Positions 44,528 to 56,695 of a stretch of DNA of 64,000 bases are shown in pieces; the first letter of the stretch is position 1, and every line of letters begins with the position of its first letter. This stretch comes from Amyelois transitella. Taxonomy: Eukaryota; Arthropoda; Insecta; Lepidoptera; Pyralidae. The DNA lies in NCBI RefSeq assembly GCF_032362555.1, contig NC_083514.1, positions 10,711,001-10,775,000 on the forward strand, given 5' to 3'. Both the position numbers and the translations under genes were made by a program. A model generated the notes under the pieces. It made no database searches, was not told where the DNA came from, and saw only the letters and a program-made list of their open reading frames with translations.

Positions 44528-45181
44528 TGTGGAAGCAATTTTGTTTGATATTTATAGAAATACTAAATAAAAAGAAATTTGTGTTATTTTCACATAAAAT
44601 ACGTAAAAAATAAAAATTAAACCGCACAAATTCTACTGTGGCTGAGCCGAGCGCGTTACAAAGAATAAAACGTCAATGTCAATATGTCAAACAAGAAACA
44701 GACAACTGCCAATGGTTCGATCAATGTCACATGCGTTTTATTTGCCTTTTAAATTATAAAAAACAAGTAAAAACAGAGATTTTGCATCATGCTTAATATT
44801 ATAATGTCGTCAATAATCAAAGACTATAAAAATAATATAATTCAGTTGTTATTTCGTAATTTTAAAATAATGAGAAAATTAAAGGGTGAAAAAGAAATTG
44901 TGTGAGTGATCGACTTAAGACCGAACGGAACGCATCGCAATATTGACATGTTTGTGATGAGGTGTGAATCGTGAAATCTCTGTCTCGTAGAAATGGTTTT
45001 CATTTAATTATTTCGGTTTCATAAAGTTTTGTGATGTTGCCTACATACTATTATTTACCGAATGAATAAACCTATAAAAACAATACAACAGTGCCTAAGA
45101 GAACCCATCGTAAATGAGTATAATACCACGCAGTTAAGTCGATTCCATCAGGAACGAATGGAGTGATTCCCTAATAAAATA
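44528..45181. promoter_or_regulatory. Shared spacer between BUB3 and Sec71 (candidate bidirectional promoter)
   Basis: The start codons of two divergent genes lie 654 bp apart, so both promoters and both 5' UTRs must sit here unless distant 5' exons exist. No TATA box was convincing. A cluster of TGTCA pentamers lies at 44671-44730 (CGTCAATGTCAATATGTCAA and, further on, AATGTCACATG). A similar cluster lies between ARPC1 and TRAX. Transcription starts cannot be placed from sequence alone. Confidence 0.55.
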
Positions 45182-48100
45182 ATGATGCAAACCAATCTCA
45201 AAACTAAAGAAATGTTTATAGTCAGAGCATTAGAAAAGATATTAGCCGATAAGGACATTAAAAGGTCCTATCATAGTCAATTGAAGAAATCTTGTGAAGT
45301 AGCCCTTGGTACGTATTCTGTGACAGATATGGAACAATACTGTATTGCAATATCTATAGGTGTACCTTATAGAGCCGCTAATTAGGTTAGATGTGATACT
45401 GATTCCTTTTACCGATATGTTAAATCTTTAGGAAGTGAATGGAACATGACCTTGAAATTGAAAGTGCATGGACCTACTTACAGCATATCTTATCATACTT
45501 GTTAATTTAGTAGGCAATGTGTACTTTCAGTTGAGCAATTAATAGCTGTAGCACTAAATAATGTAATGTAACGTTTTTGGTTACAAAATGATAAAATATA
45601 CAATTGGCCTTGTTTCATTCACCTAATCACTTTGGTATCTAAATAGAGATTAGTAAATGGTTTTAGTTTAAGAACGGTTTTCCTGTTAAGTGTTCATTCA
45701 AATGTACAATGTATACTTCTATAGAAATTCATCAGAGGAACATGAATATTTAAGTTTTTAACTTGCACTTTGCAAGAAGGTGATGTCATGTATAGGTTTT
45801 GAAATCTGTAACTAGTATTCAAAATGTAGGTATTTATTATTATTAATTTCTTGAAAAATAAGTTTTCTTGTTTTGCATGTTTCCTTCAACAGTTACAGTA
45901 TTTCTGTGTTAACTATTCTTTACCAGAAGATTCCCAAAACACTGCAAGAGGAAAAAATCTCAATAATTCCCATGTCCGCAGGATAGTCAGGAAATCCTCC
46001 CTAAGCACTTCCCTATACTACTTCAAGAACTTTCATACCAAATTTAAACTTTTTACGCTCAGCAATTTTGGCTGTGCATTGTCCATCAATCACTCAGTAA
46101 CAGAACAGTTTCATATAATTATTTATGGCTACATTCTATCCCTCCTTTTTGCTGCCATTCTACAATTTTAACCATGATCCCATGTGGTTTAGATTCCCCT
46201 GCAAAGGTTGCAGAGGTCAGGCTTGGAGCATAGGAGTGGCTTTGTGTCAAAACCTGACTAACTTAATCCAGGTTCATTGTTAAAGGCACACTCTGGACCA
46301 CTCCAGAGAGGTTGAGGGTCTAAGTGGGTTTAACTCCAAGAGGAATAAGCATTCTAAGTCCTTGGCTTTAAATTCTGCAGTACATTCATTATAATCATCA
46401 TTGCTTTGATTATGATTGAAGCAGTTGCTTCTTCAATAATTCACAGAAAATAAGATACACTCTTATCATTTAGTGTGATATTATGTTAATGTGTTTATTG
46501 TCTTTTAAACAATAAGGTGCAATGGTACATTTTTGTCAATCTTTCTAACAATAATATTCAATACAATGTATCATACGGTCAACATATACTCTGCATGGAA
46601 CTCTATGCCATGGTAATAGAGGTGATTTTTCAATGAATTTTTAAAGGTTATGTAGCTGCTGACTGTAAATACTAAACATATTATGCAGCAGGTCTATTGT
46701 CAATTGGCAAATAGCATAAAGAAAACTAGATCAATGCATATTTCATTTTTTTATCAACTCTCTTATAAATAGTTATTTATGTTACCCCTAAAGACTAAAA
46801 CCTATAGCATGGTATGCACGACACAGTGCGTAACAACGGCGTCCCTCTACCATGCTATGGGGGCTGGTGTAAGCGTACAATCTAGGGGATCTTAGGTTAC
46901 ACAGCTGAGTAAGATAATGCAATAACCCAGGTTTGCAAAAGTTACTTCTATATTCAATGGTGTTTTTGATATACTGATTTCAATCTGTGTATCAAAAAAG
47001 GTTTAACTTTATTTATTCATTTGTTTTTAAGCATTACATAATTGTCAGCTGTGTAGAATTGCAAAGCAAGTTATTAAGTATTACATTTCTCATTCTTTGC
47101 AGAGGAAATCAAAGCAGAGTTGAAAAATGGTGGACAGCCAGAATCATCTGAGAGTCCTACATCGGGAACACTCCCACTTCCCAAAAATGATGCGTCAAAC
47201 ATCATCACCGCGGAAAAATACTTCCTGCCTTTTGAGCTGGCATGTCAGAGTAAGGCAGCCCGGATAGTGGTCACTGCACTTGATTGCCTGCAAAAATTAA
47301 TTGCCTATGGGCACCTTACAGGAAACATTCCAGACTCCACCACTCCACGAAAGCTTTTGATCGACCGAATCGTCGAAACTATATGTAGCTGCTTCACCGG
47401 CCCTCAGACCGATGAGGGAGTTCAACTTCAAATCATCAAAGCATTACTTACAGTAATTACGAGTCAACATGTCGAAGTTCACGAAGGAACGGTCCTTCTC
47501 GCTGTTCGAACATGTTACAATATTTATTTAGCAAGTAAGAATCTAATTAACCAAACAACAGCCCGAGCCACACTAACACAAATGCTTAACGTCATATTCA
47601 CTAAGATGGAAAATCAAGCCTTAGAATCTGATGCGCATACAACTGATATACATCATAAATTGCCCAATGGCAATGTAGTCAGCGACGAATCGCACGCTAA
47701 TCACGTAGTCGAAGATGAAAAAGAAACACCAGTAACACCACTGGATGAACAAGTGGATGATATAATTGAAGCTAAGATTATTGCAAAGCAAATTGTGGAC
47801 TCTGTCATTGATAATGCCATATCCATTGCTACTAAGAAGTGTTCAGAAGATGTAAGCCAAAATGCATCAGAAAATAATGAAAATATCTCTGATACCCAAG
47901 AGTCACTAGACAATGGAAGTATTTCCTTAGAGAATAATGGTCATGTCAATTCGGAGGCTACAATTACAAGAATTCCCTCGCAAGAAAGTGTTGACGTGGC
48001 GTCTGAAAATGACAATTCGGTAACAGCTAAATTCACTCACGTGCTCCAAAAAGACGCCTTCCTTGTCTTCAGAGCTCTTTGTAAGCTTTCTATGAAGCCT

Positions 48101-51100
48101 CTTCCTGAAGGGACCCCTGACCCCAAATCACATGAACTAAGATCCAAAATTCTTTCCCTACATTTACTTCTTTCCATTTTACAAAATGCTGGACCTGTAT
48201 TTAGAAACAATGAAATGTTCATCACTGCAATAAAGCAGTACCTTTGTGTAGCATTGTCTAAAAATGGCGTGAGCTCAGTGCCTGAAGTTTTCGAATTGTC
48301 ATTGGCTATCTTCCTAGCTCTTCTTCAGAACTTTAAAGTTCACCTCAAAAAGCAAATTGAAGTATTTTTCAAAGAAATCTTTATGAACATCCTGGAAACG
48401 TCAAGTTCGTCATTTGAACACAAGTGGATGGTGATTCAAGCTCTCACTAGAATCTGTGGCGATGCCCAAAGCGTTGTCGATATTTATGTCAACTATGATT
48501 GCGATTTGTCAGCTGCCAATCTCTTCCAGAGGCTGGTAAATGATGTTTCTAAAATCGCGCAAGGTAGACAAGCTTTGGAATTGGGTGCAACACCCAATCA
48601 AGAGAAGTCTATGCGTATTAGGGGACTCGAATGTTTAGTGTCGATATTAAAGTGTATGGTAGAATGGAGCAAAGAACTTTACATCAATCCAAACCTGCAA
48701 ACAACTTTGGGTGAAAGAACAACTAAAGAAGACACAGATCATCATAGTATTAAATCCCACGGTGGATCTAGTCTCAGTCTCGTTTCGACAGGGTCTAGTA
48801 ACATAGGCAATAGAGAAACATTAGATTCTCCTGAACAGTTTGAAGTACTGAAACAACAGAAAGAAGTATGGGAGACTGGTATTGATCTGTTTAACCGTAA
48901 ACCTAAGAAAGGTGTTGCATTTTTGCAAGAGCAAAGCTTGCTTGGTACATCAACTAAAGAAATAGCTGAATGGTTACTAACAGACGAAAGGCTCGATAAG
49001 ACGTTTATAGGAGAATATTTAGGTGAAAATGACGACCATTCCAAAGAAGTGATGTATGCTTATGTAGACTCGATGAATTTCTCGAACATGGACATAGTGG
49101 CAGCCCTTCGTTATTTCTTAGAAGGCTTCAGATTACCTGGTGAAGCTCAAAAGATTGACAGGCTGATGGAAAAATTCGCTTCACGTTACTGTGAATGCAA
49201 TCCTACCAATACGTTATTCACAAGCGCCGATACAGTTTACGTCCTCGCCTTCTCAATCATAATGCTAACGACCGATTTGCACTCGCCACAAGTTAAGAAC
49301 AAAATGACAAAAGAACAGTATATCAAACTGAATAGCGGCATAAGTGACAATAATGACTTGCCTCGCGAGTATTTGTCTCAAATTTACGACGAAATAGCTG
49401 GTCATGAGATCAAAATGAAAAACGTATCGAAACCAGGTAAACACATGATCGCTAATGAAAAGAAAAGAAAATTTATTTGGAACATGGAAATGGAACAGAT
49501 ATCAACGGCAGCTAAGAATCTAATGGAATCGGTTTCGCATGTTCAGACGCCATTTACAACGGCGAAACATGTAGAACACGTGCGGCCGATGTTCAAAATG
49601 GCTTGGACACCATTCCTTGCAGCTTTTTCAGTAGGACTACAAGATTGCGACGATCCTGAAATAGCTTCACTGTGTCTCGATGGCATTCGATGCGCGATTC
49701 GAATCGCATGCATATTCCACATGTCGCTGGAAAGAGACGCGTATGTCCAAGCATTAGCACGGTTCACGCTCCTAACAGCTAATTCACCAATTACAGAAAT
49801 GAAGGCTAAGAATATTGATACGATAAAAACTTTGATAACAGTCGCTCATACAGACGGAAACTACCTAGGTTCAAGTTGGTTAGATGTAGTGAAATGTATT
49901 TCACAACTAGAACTGGCGCAGTTGATAGGTACAGGCGTAAGACCTCAGTTTTTGTCAGGGTCGGGAATTAAACCGCAGCCAGACGCTCTGAAGTTTAGCT
50001 TGATGGCTCTTGACCCCAGTGTCAAGGAACATATTGGAGAAACCAGTTCACAAAGTGTAGTAGTGGCCGTAGACAGAATATTTACAGGGTCTACTAGACT
50101 CGATGGTGACGCTATTGTAGACTTTGTGAAAGCCTTATGCCAAGTATCACTTGACGAACTAAGCCATCCGACGAATCCTCGTATGTTCTCTCTACAGAAA
50201 ATAGTCGAGATTTCCTACTACAACATGGGACGTATTCGGTTGCAGTGGTCACGTATTTGGCAAGTTTTAGGAGACCACTTTAACAAAGTTGGCTGTAGTG
50301 GCAATGAGGATATAGCATTCTTCGCGGTCGATTCTTTGAGACAGCTGTCGATGAAGTTCATAGAAAAGGGAGAATTTGCCAACTTCAAATTCCAAAAGGA
50401 CTTTTTGCGACCTTTCGAGCATATTATGAAAAAGAACAATTCCCCAACGATCAGAGATATGGTGGTGCGATGTATCGCGCAGATGGTGAATTCCCAAGCG
50501 CCGAATATAAAATCTGGTTGGAAAAACATTTTCTCCGTATTCCATTTGGCAGCGAGCGATCAAGACGAGGCGATCGTCGACTTAGCATTCCAGACTACGG
50601 GCAAGATTATAACAGAACTGTACGAGAAGCAGTTCCCAGCCATGATCGATTCATTCCAAGATGCAGTCAAATGTCTATCAGAATTCGCGTGTAATGCTAA
50701 GTTCCCCGATACTTCAATGGAAGCAATAAGACTTGTTCGGTCATGTGCGTCTGCTGTGGGGGCGTCGCCGCATTTATTTGCAGAGCATGCGGGCTTAGAA
50801 GGAGAGCAAGGGGCTCCCGAAGAGGATAGAGTGTGGTTAAGAGGTTGGTTTCCACTATTGTTTTCGCTATCATGCGTCGTCAGTCGCTGTAAACTAGACG
50901 TTCGCACAAGAGGTCTAACTGTTCTGTTTGAGATTATAAAAACACACGGCGATTCATTCCGTCCGCATTGGTGGAGAGACCTTTTTAACATCCTGTTCAG
51001 AATATTCGACAATATGAAGCTCCCTGAACATCAACTAGAAAAGAACGAGTGGATGACAACTACTTGCAATCACGCTTTGTACGCGATCGTCGACGTATTC

Positions 51101-53472
51101 ACCCAGTATTTTGACATTCTCGGAACTCTCCTTCTAGAGCAGTTGTATGCGCAGTTGCATTGGTGTGTGCAACAAGACAATGAACAATTAGCCAGGTCGG
51201 GAACCAACTGTTTGGAAAATCTAGTCATTTCGAACGGAACCAAATTCAATGAAGACACTTGGAGTAACACTTGTCAGATTATGTTGGATATCTTCAACAG
51301 CACGTTACCAACTACCCTCCTAACTTGGAAGCCGGAAGAGAACGATGAGGCGGATAATCCTCATGTTCGACACGGGATCTTAAAGAAACCGCAAGTGGGA
51401 GACGAAGCGAAATCATCGAATAAGATCTTTAACAGTTTACTAATAAAGTGCGTAGTTCAACTCGAACTGATTCAGACTATCGACAATATTGTTTTCTACC
51501 CGGCAACATCCAGAAAGGAAGATGCAGAGACTTTGGCTTTGGCTGCTGCTGAATTGACGGGGTCCACTCCAGGGACGGAACAAGAATGCCAACGAGAAGA
51601 GCAAGGAATGTATCGGTTGCTAAGTTCTCCACATTTGCTGCGTCTGGTCGAATGTCTGATGTGCAGTCACCGATTCGCGAAAACTTTCAATACGAATAAC
51701 GCGCAAAGAAACGTGCTGTGGAAAGCGAATTTCAAGGGCTCTGTGAAACCGAATATGTTGAAACAGGAAACGCAGTCTTTGGCGTGCGTTTTGAGGATAT
51801 TGTTCAAAATGTACAGTGACGAAGCGAGGAGGGACCACTGGCCAGCTGTGCAGAAGAGTTTGATCAGCATTTGCTGCGAAGCGCTGGAATACTTCGCCAG
51901 CGTGACGAACGAAGCCCACAGAGATGCCTGGACGTCGATTCTGCTGCTGATCCTCACGAGAATACTGAAGATGCCTGATGAAAGAGTAAGTTATTGTTTC
52001 AATACTTATACTTTACTATTTCCTTAGCTTAACGCGATTACAGTACATAATTAACAGATACCCACACATTAAGCTCTCGGTCCAAGAGATAAAAAAAAAA
52101 CAAAATAACAAACATACCCAAACCGCAGACAAATATCTATGAGAACAAGAACTGGCGTGTAAACCACAACGCCACATAATTCTTCATATGTTATCCTAAC
52201 GGTTCATATAATATCCGGAAGAAATAAAAGTCCAAAAGAAAAGGTGTTAATCGTACGTTCGTCCTCCTGTTTTCTATATCATTTACAGTATATTCAATTT
52301 ATGGCCAGGAGCTCACTAGCTCCCGCATCTAAAAACAATACGTAATTTTGTCGTGGGTGCTTTTGCATACAAATTGTGAATAACGGTTTGTAAGGCATCT
52401 ATCTTGTGATAATGACTTCATTTCCGTAGACCTTTTGATGCATATATCAATCAATGTATTTATATGTGTAATTTTCAGCTAATCCCAATGTGATTTTGAA
52501 TTTATGATAAATTGGGTCAGTCACCTTTTTGCCTATTACGTACTTACATATAATATGATGAACAAATATACTGTTTTGTGTTTTGTATAATCCCAGAGAT
52601 AAAGTTATTCCCAATTTTTTAATAAATAAAAAATATGTTAAATAAAGGCAAATACCTTAATTAATATTTAATTGGTTGCTTCCATGAGTCTTCGTCAGAA
52701 GACCTATACTAATTTAATTATTGCGCATCACACATTCACAAGTACCAACTTACTCTAATCAGCGGACTGCGCAATTTAATCCCATTCAATCTACGTGAGA
52801 TCATGGCAGTGTAATCTGGTTTGTGTAATTTGAGTAGGTGAATTAATCTGTGGTTTGCGGTTATTAGAATGAAGATATGTTTGAGATAATATCAGTTAAA
52901 AGCGTAGTATAATGTTTAGACAATAATTAACAAATTCAATTTGTGACTAAAAGTTCTAACCTTTGCGATTGTTATTAAACAATAATGTATTTTTTAATCT
53001 GAATTGAGAGAGAAAAAAACTTTTTATTGTTGAAAGACATTTTTTGCATGTTGGAAATGTTTTTGATATAATAACCCGCGACTTCGTCCTCGAAAAATTA
53101 AGCTTGTTTGATTTTGGAACTTGACCTACGATTCAAAATTTATTAAAATCGGCCAGTTGCTTAACCGTGAATGCTTAAAACTGTCAATGTTAGTATGAAT
53201 ACAATAAACGATGAGTTTGCGACATCATGTCACGCCACCGAGATGTTTTGCGTCGCAATAACCCTTTACGCGTTTAAACTGCGCATCAAATGTGAATCAT
53301 AAACGCATTGACAATTTCATTTCTCTTCCAGTTTGCGGCACACGTATCAAGTTACTACCCTCTCCTGTGCGAGATCACGTGCTTCGACCTCAAGCCCGAG
53401 CTGCGTTCCGTTCTACGACGAGTCTTTATTCGCATCGGCCCGGTTTTCAATATCGTCACCAATGCGCAGTAA
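45182..53472 (+). CDS. Sec71: Sec71 / BIG-type ARF guanine-nucleotide exchange factor, three exons
   Basis: Orthologue of BIG1/BIG2 (ARFGEF1/2) and Drosophila Sec71, large Sec7-domain factors that load GTP onto ARF at the trans-Golgi. Exons are 45182-45308, 47103-51985 and 53332-53472, with donors GTACGT and GTAAGT, AG acceptors and phases 1 and 0. They give 1716 residues, against about 1650-1850 in the family. Exon 1 has the family N-terminus ([20 protein letters not shown]). The DCB region follows ([15 protein letters not shown], then [11 protein letters not shown]). An acidic linker spans about residues 200-300. The HUS region includes [15 protein letters not shown] near residue 506. The Sec7 domain is about 620-810 with the glutamic finger E723 in [14 protein letters not shown] repeats follow to the C-terminus. 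The last exon encodes the conserved SYYPLLCEI and LRRVFIRIG stretches. MMQT leaves two possible start methionines; the second fits homologues slightly better. Intron 1 holds repeat debris. Confidence 0.97.
45950..46150 (+). repeat. Degraded interspersed repeat in Sec71 intron 1
   Basis: The text GGAAATCCTCCCTAAGCACT followed by ACTTCAAGAACTTTCATACC, a run near GGCTGTGC and TCAATCACTCAGTAACAG resembles the block at 24535-24680 (GGAAATCCTCTCTAAGCATC, later GTCAGTCAATTAGTCAGTG). The two are diverged copies of one family. Boundaries are uncertain. Confidence 0.4.
46170..46345 (+). repeat. SINE E fragment in Sec71 intron 1
   Basis: The segment CCCCTGCAAAGGTTGCAGAGG, followed by text on CCAGAGAGGTTGAGG and CCAAGAGGAATAAGC, matches the downstream body of the tRNA-headed family also found at 33175-33440, 36250-36745 and 37405-37745. 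The tRNA-like head is missing, so this is a 5'-truncated copy. It does not touch the splice sites. Confidence 0.6.
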
Positions 53473-54531
53473 ACGATTATAAGTAGCGTTACTACACTAG
53501 CGAATGTCTCATTTCTGACACTAGAGAGCGCTAGTGGACTTAAAAGTGCTGACCTCTGGTGGTAAGTTTCAGTAAGTTATGCGCGCTCTATGGGTGTAAT
53601 ACTCTAGTTATTGGTAGGAGATTTTTCTTGTGGTTTTCAAGCAACACTTTGCTTCACTGATTGGTGATAACGTACCAAAATGGTATGTTTGAATTACATC
53701 ATTTATATTTAATTTTGCTTTGTTGAAAATTTGACATTTGCTAGTGCGATAAGGCTGAAAAAATGTGCTCCCTTATAGTAAAACCATGGTTTCGAAACTG
53801 TTTAGTCCAAAATGAGATTGTCGTCTTTCTTGTTTAACTTGACCAGGTTTTAATATCAGCGGGCCTTAAAAACAATATGGCCTTATAGTTCTGTAGGTAA
53901 ACTGACTTCGTGTTAACGTTAAATAAAAAACATTTCGTTGAATCCTTAAATTTTAATGTAAACATTGACAGCATTCAGTACTTCACTAGTATTAAAAGTG
54001 ATCTATTATAATTAGGGTGTAGTAGTTCGTCGTAATTTATATAAATTATTATTTTATTATCATTGGTTAAAAATTATAATTGTATAATAAAAAAACATTA
54101 AAGTTGTATCTATAAATTTATAGTTTATTCTGTATATTTGAAGTTTTAATGTTTGGCTTCATACATTGTTAGGCTGGGCGTCGTAAGGAGCGTTTTACAA
54201 TGCATTCTTTTAAAATAGTAACTCACCCTTTTCTTAAGATACTATTTCTATAGACCTTTTGCTATACAAATTAAACCATTCCCATTAATAAAGTCTACAT
54301 TAATGTCGCTAAACGCCCCGCGCGTCGCTCAGCCAGAAGATATAAGAAGCTTTATGCGAGTCGAGTTCACTTGCCACTTCGCTTGTTCCGTTTCTAGTAT
54401 GTTAGACTGATCAGACTGTGATTGCCAAGATTTCTTTTCCACAGCTTTCCCTGTTATCCTTTAAGAGTGACTTCAGAACTCGCACTATATTATATTATCC
54501 TTAAATAAAGATTATAAATGCGAAACACCTT
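53473..54531. other. Spacer between convergent Sec71 and ARPC1: 3' UTRs
   Basis: About 1.06 kb with no coding potential. It lies between two stop codons, so it should hold both 3' UTRs. Plus-strand AATAAA hexamers are at 54287-54292 and 54504-54509. On the minus strand AATAAA occurs at 54531-54536, overlapping the ARPC1 stop codon, and again near 54124. Which sites are used cannot be told from the sequence. Confidence 0.5.
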
Positions 54532-56022
54532 TTATTGAATCTTGAGCCCTTCCATAGCCTTCAAGGCGTCCACGTCCCAAATGACTAGTTGTCCATCTAG
54601 ACCAGATGTGCTGAATTTATCCATGTTGGCCTTGGTTCCCTTATACAAAGAGATATGAGTGATAGCGTTCTGATGAATAGAATCCAGATAAGTGTCATTA
54701 GTTTCGATACGAGCCTGGCGATCGAGCGATTGGAACTTCTTCATGGCTGAAAGACCTCCAGACTCCTTCCTCTGAGTGTTGTCCAATTTCGCCACGAATT
54801 TAACCTCCCTTCCGTCATAGCAATATAACAATGGAATGCAGCTATGTCCCGCCACAACAATCGAATTGTTCGTGATCCAATGACACCCGAGGAATGGCAA
54901 GTATTCAGTCTTCAGTTTTATAACAGCCTTGCCGAGTGTCGCGTCTGCAACGTTGATAGAGCTATCGTGTCCGACCCAAGCGACTTTGTTCCCGTCAGCT
55001 GAGAAAGACACGCTGTGCACCCATCCGCCACCAGATGGCGAATTAGGAAACTCCGCTAGCAACTGTCCCAACGGCAGCTTAGATCCCCAAACATTAGGGC
55101 CTGGTTGGTCTTCAATATCCTTGATGTACGCTGAGAAGACTCGCACTTTAAAATCTGCTGACCCCGCAACCAATAAAATGTTATTCGGATGCCAATCAAG
55201 AGAGGTAACAGTTGATCGTATAGGCTTTTTAATATGCTTCGAGACCCACCAATTATTTTCCTTCTCAAAATAACAAATTGAGATCAAACGAGCGCCTGAG
55301 CCGACAGCAAACTTATTTTCCATAGGTGACCATTTCACACAAGTAGCTGCCCTATTGATCCTCAAGAGTACAAGAGTGGTAGTCCATTTACCATCGGGAC
55401 CTTGGGTCCAGACATAAGCATTACGGTCTACGGAGCAGGTGACGATACGGTTGGTGTTTGGTGCCCAGTCTATGCCCATCACCTTAAGGTCATGTTCACG
55501 GAGGTTGTTGGTCTGTTTCCATTCGCTGCCCTCTTTCTCGTAAATGTGGACTTCATTATTGTTGGGGGAGAAGGCGATTTCTGGAAACGTAAAATAAATA
55601 TATATATGTAAGTCAAAAGCCTACTAAATATTGGTTCTGGGTTTTAAATGTACATTAACTAAAGATAGTAGTAGAGTAGTACGGATTCTTTTTTTAGGTG
55701 ATAGGCTAGCAAACTGTCACTATTTAAATCTCAATTCCATCTTAAATCCATTAAGCTGAATGTGGCCTTTCAGTGAGACTGTTTGCTCTATCTACAACTT
55801 TCACCAAGACAAACCAGGAGGAATATTACTCTTCTCTTGACCTGATCTATCACGAGGACATACCAATTTGATAAAGGTTAGAGAATATTTATTGTAACAG
55901 GTGGTAATGCAACGAAGTAGTCAAATATATATTTAGTGACAAGACTTACGTGTTCTGTCCTTATTCCACGCATGACATGTTATTGGGGCGCATGAGTCAC
56001 CAAAAGTTAGCGTTTGAGACAT
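54532..56022 (-). CDS. Arpc1: Arp2/3 complex subunit 1 (ARPC1), two coding exons
   Basis: ARPC1 is the WD40 subunit (p40/41) of the Arp2/3 complex, which nucleates branched actin. Coding exons are 56022-55950 and 55580-54532, joined at GTAAGT and TTTCCAG in phase 1 (codon CAA), giving 373 residues against 370 in human ARPC1A. Conserved blocks are PITCHAWNKDRT in exon 1; FSPNNNEVHIYEK, GIDWAPNTNRIVTC and RINRAATCVKWSP; then NKFAVGSGARLISICYFE, WWVSKHIKKPIRSTV, SLDWHPNN and RVFSAYIK. The insert between late blades (GGLSAMKKFQSLDRQAR) is present. At least one upstream 5' UTR intron is likely, since an acceptor TTTTTGTAG lies just before the start exon near 56041 and a GTAAGT donor near 56133. 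A 3'-type SINE A piece sits in the coding intron at 55687-55800. The gene diverges from TRAX. No defect is seen. Confidence 0.97.
55687..55800 (+). repeat. SINE A fragment in ARPC1 intron
   Basis: The block runs from TTTTTAGGTGATAGGCTAGC through CTGTCACTATTTAAATCTCA and GCTGAATGTGGCCTTTCAG to GACTGTTTGCTCTATCTAC. This is the middle and 3' part of SINE A, antisense to the gene and well inside the intron. Confidence 0.8.
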
Positions 56023-56695
56023 CTTCAATACTCAGCTCCTACAAAAAATCATAATAAATATAAACTTTGCTTATTCACACAAATTTTAGCCAGGGTTAAT
56101 TAATTGTAAGCCTTTTTTTAATTTAGAACTTACCTTTATCCTATAATACTAAACGGACACACCCGGTGAATCTCGGTGGGGTGATAGAATTCGTTCGCGG
56201 ACTCTGGTCAGTCGACGCGAACCTGCTACCTAGAAAATGGGATAATTAATGACGACTGTAACGTAAAATTATATTAAAAAACCGACAAATTTAGCATTAA
56301 TTGAGAAAATTCCACTTACAACCAAAATTATCACAAACACAAGCAAACCTGAATTGTCACTGTCAACGAACCAACCAACTGACTGTCAAATTAAATGACA
56401 CGTTTCGTTTTTTTGGAAGTAGGTAATGACTTAGGTATACCAGGACAAAAGAATAAAGAAATGGATGGGCATAATGTACAAAAAATGATCTTGTCGATGT
56501 CACTTCACTATGTAATGATTTGATTGTTGTTTATGTTTATTCTTTGAATGAAACAAAATGGACTAATTTTGCCTTTTGGAATTGTTGAATTGGTTTCCTG
56601 GATAAGATTAAGAAGGCAGCCTTGTGTAAAGTTTAAGAGGCTAACTAATCTGATTGTGAAGACTTTTACTGCCTTATTCACATAGTTTGGGAACA
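56023..56695. promoter_or_regulatory. Shared spacer between ARPC1 and TRAX (candidate bidirectional promoter)
   Basis: The two start codons are 673 bp apart and point away from each other. On the minus strand it contains likely ARPC1 5' UTR exon material (acceptor near 56041, donor near 56133, a further possible acceptor near 56231). A TGTCA/TGACA cluster at 56355-56400 includes ATTGTCACTGTCAACG and later GACTGTCAAATTAAATGACA. No TATA box was convincing. Confidence 0.55.

Noticed and set aside
50560..51012. 150-codon antisense frame within Sec71 (and several shorter ones at 47701-51957)
   Set aside because: All lie opposite a strongly conserved coding exon and have no independent features.
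51986..52027. Extension of the Sec71 exon to a stop at 52027 ([13 protein letters not shown])
   Set aside because: The frame passes a strong GTAAGT donor, and the true conserved C-terminus lies on the exon at 53332-53472.
54929..55273. Plus-strand 114-codon frame in ARPC1
   Set aside because: Shadow of the conserved ARPC1 coding strand.
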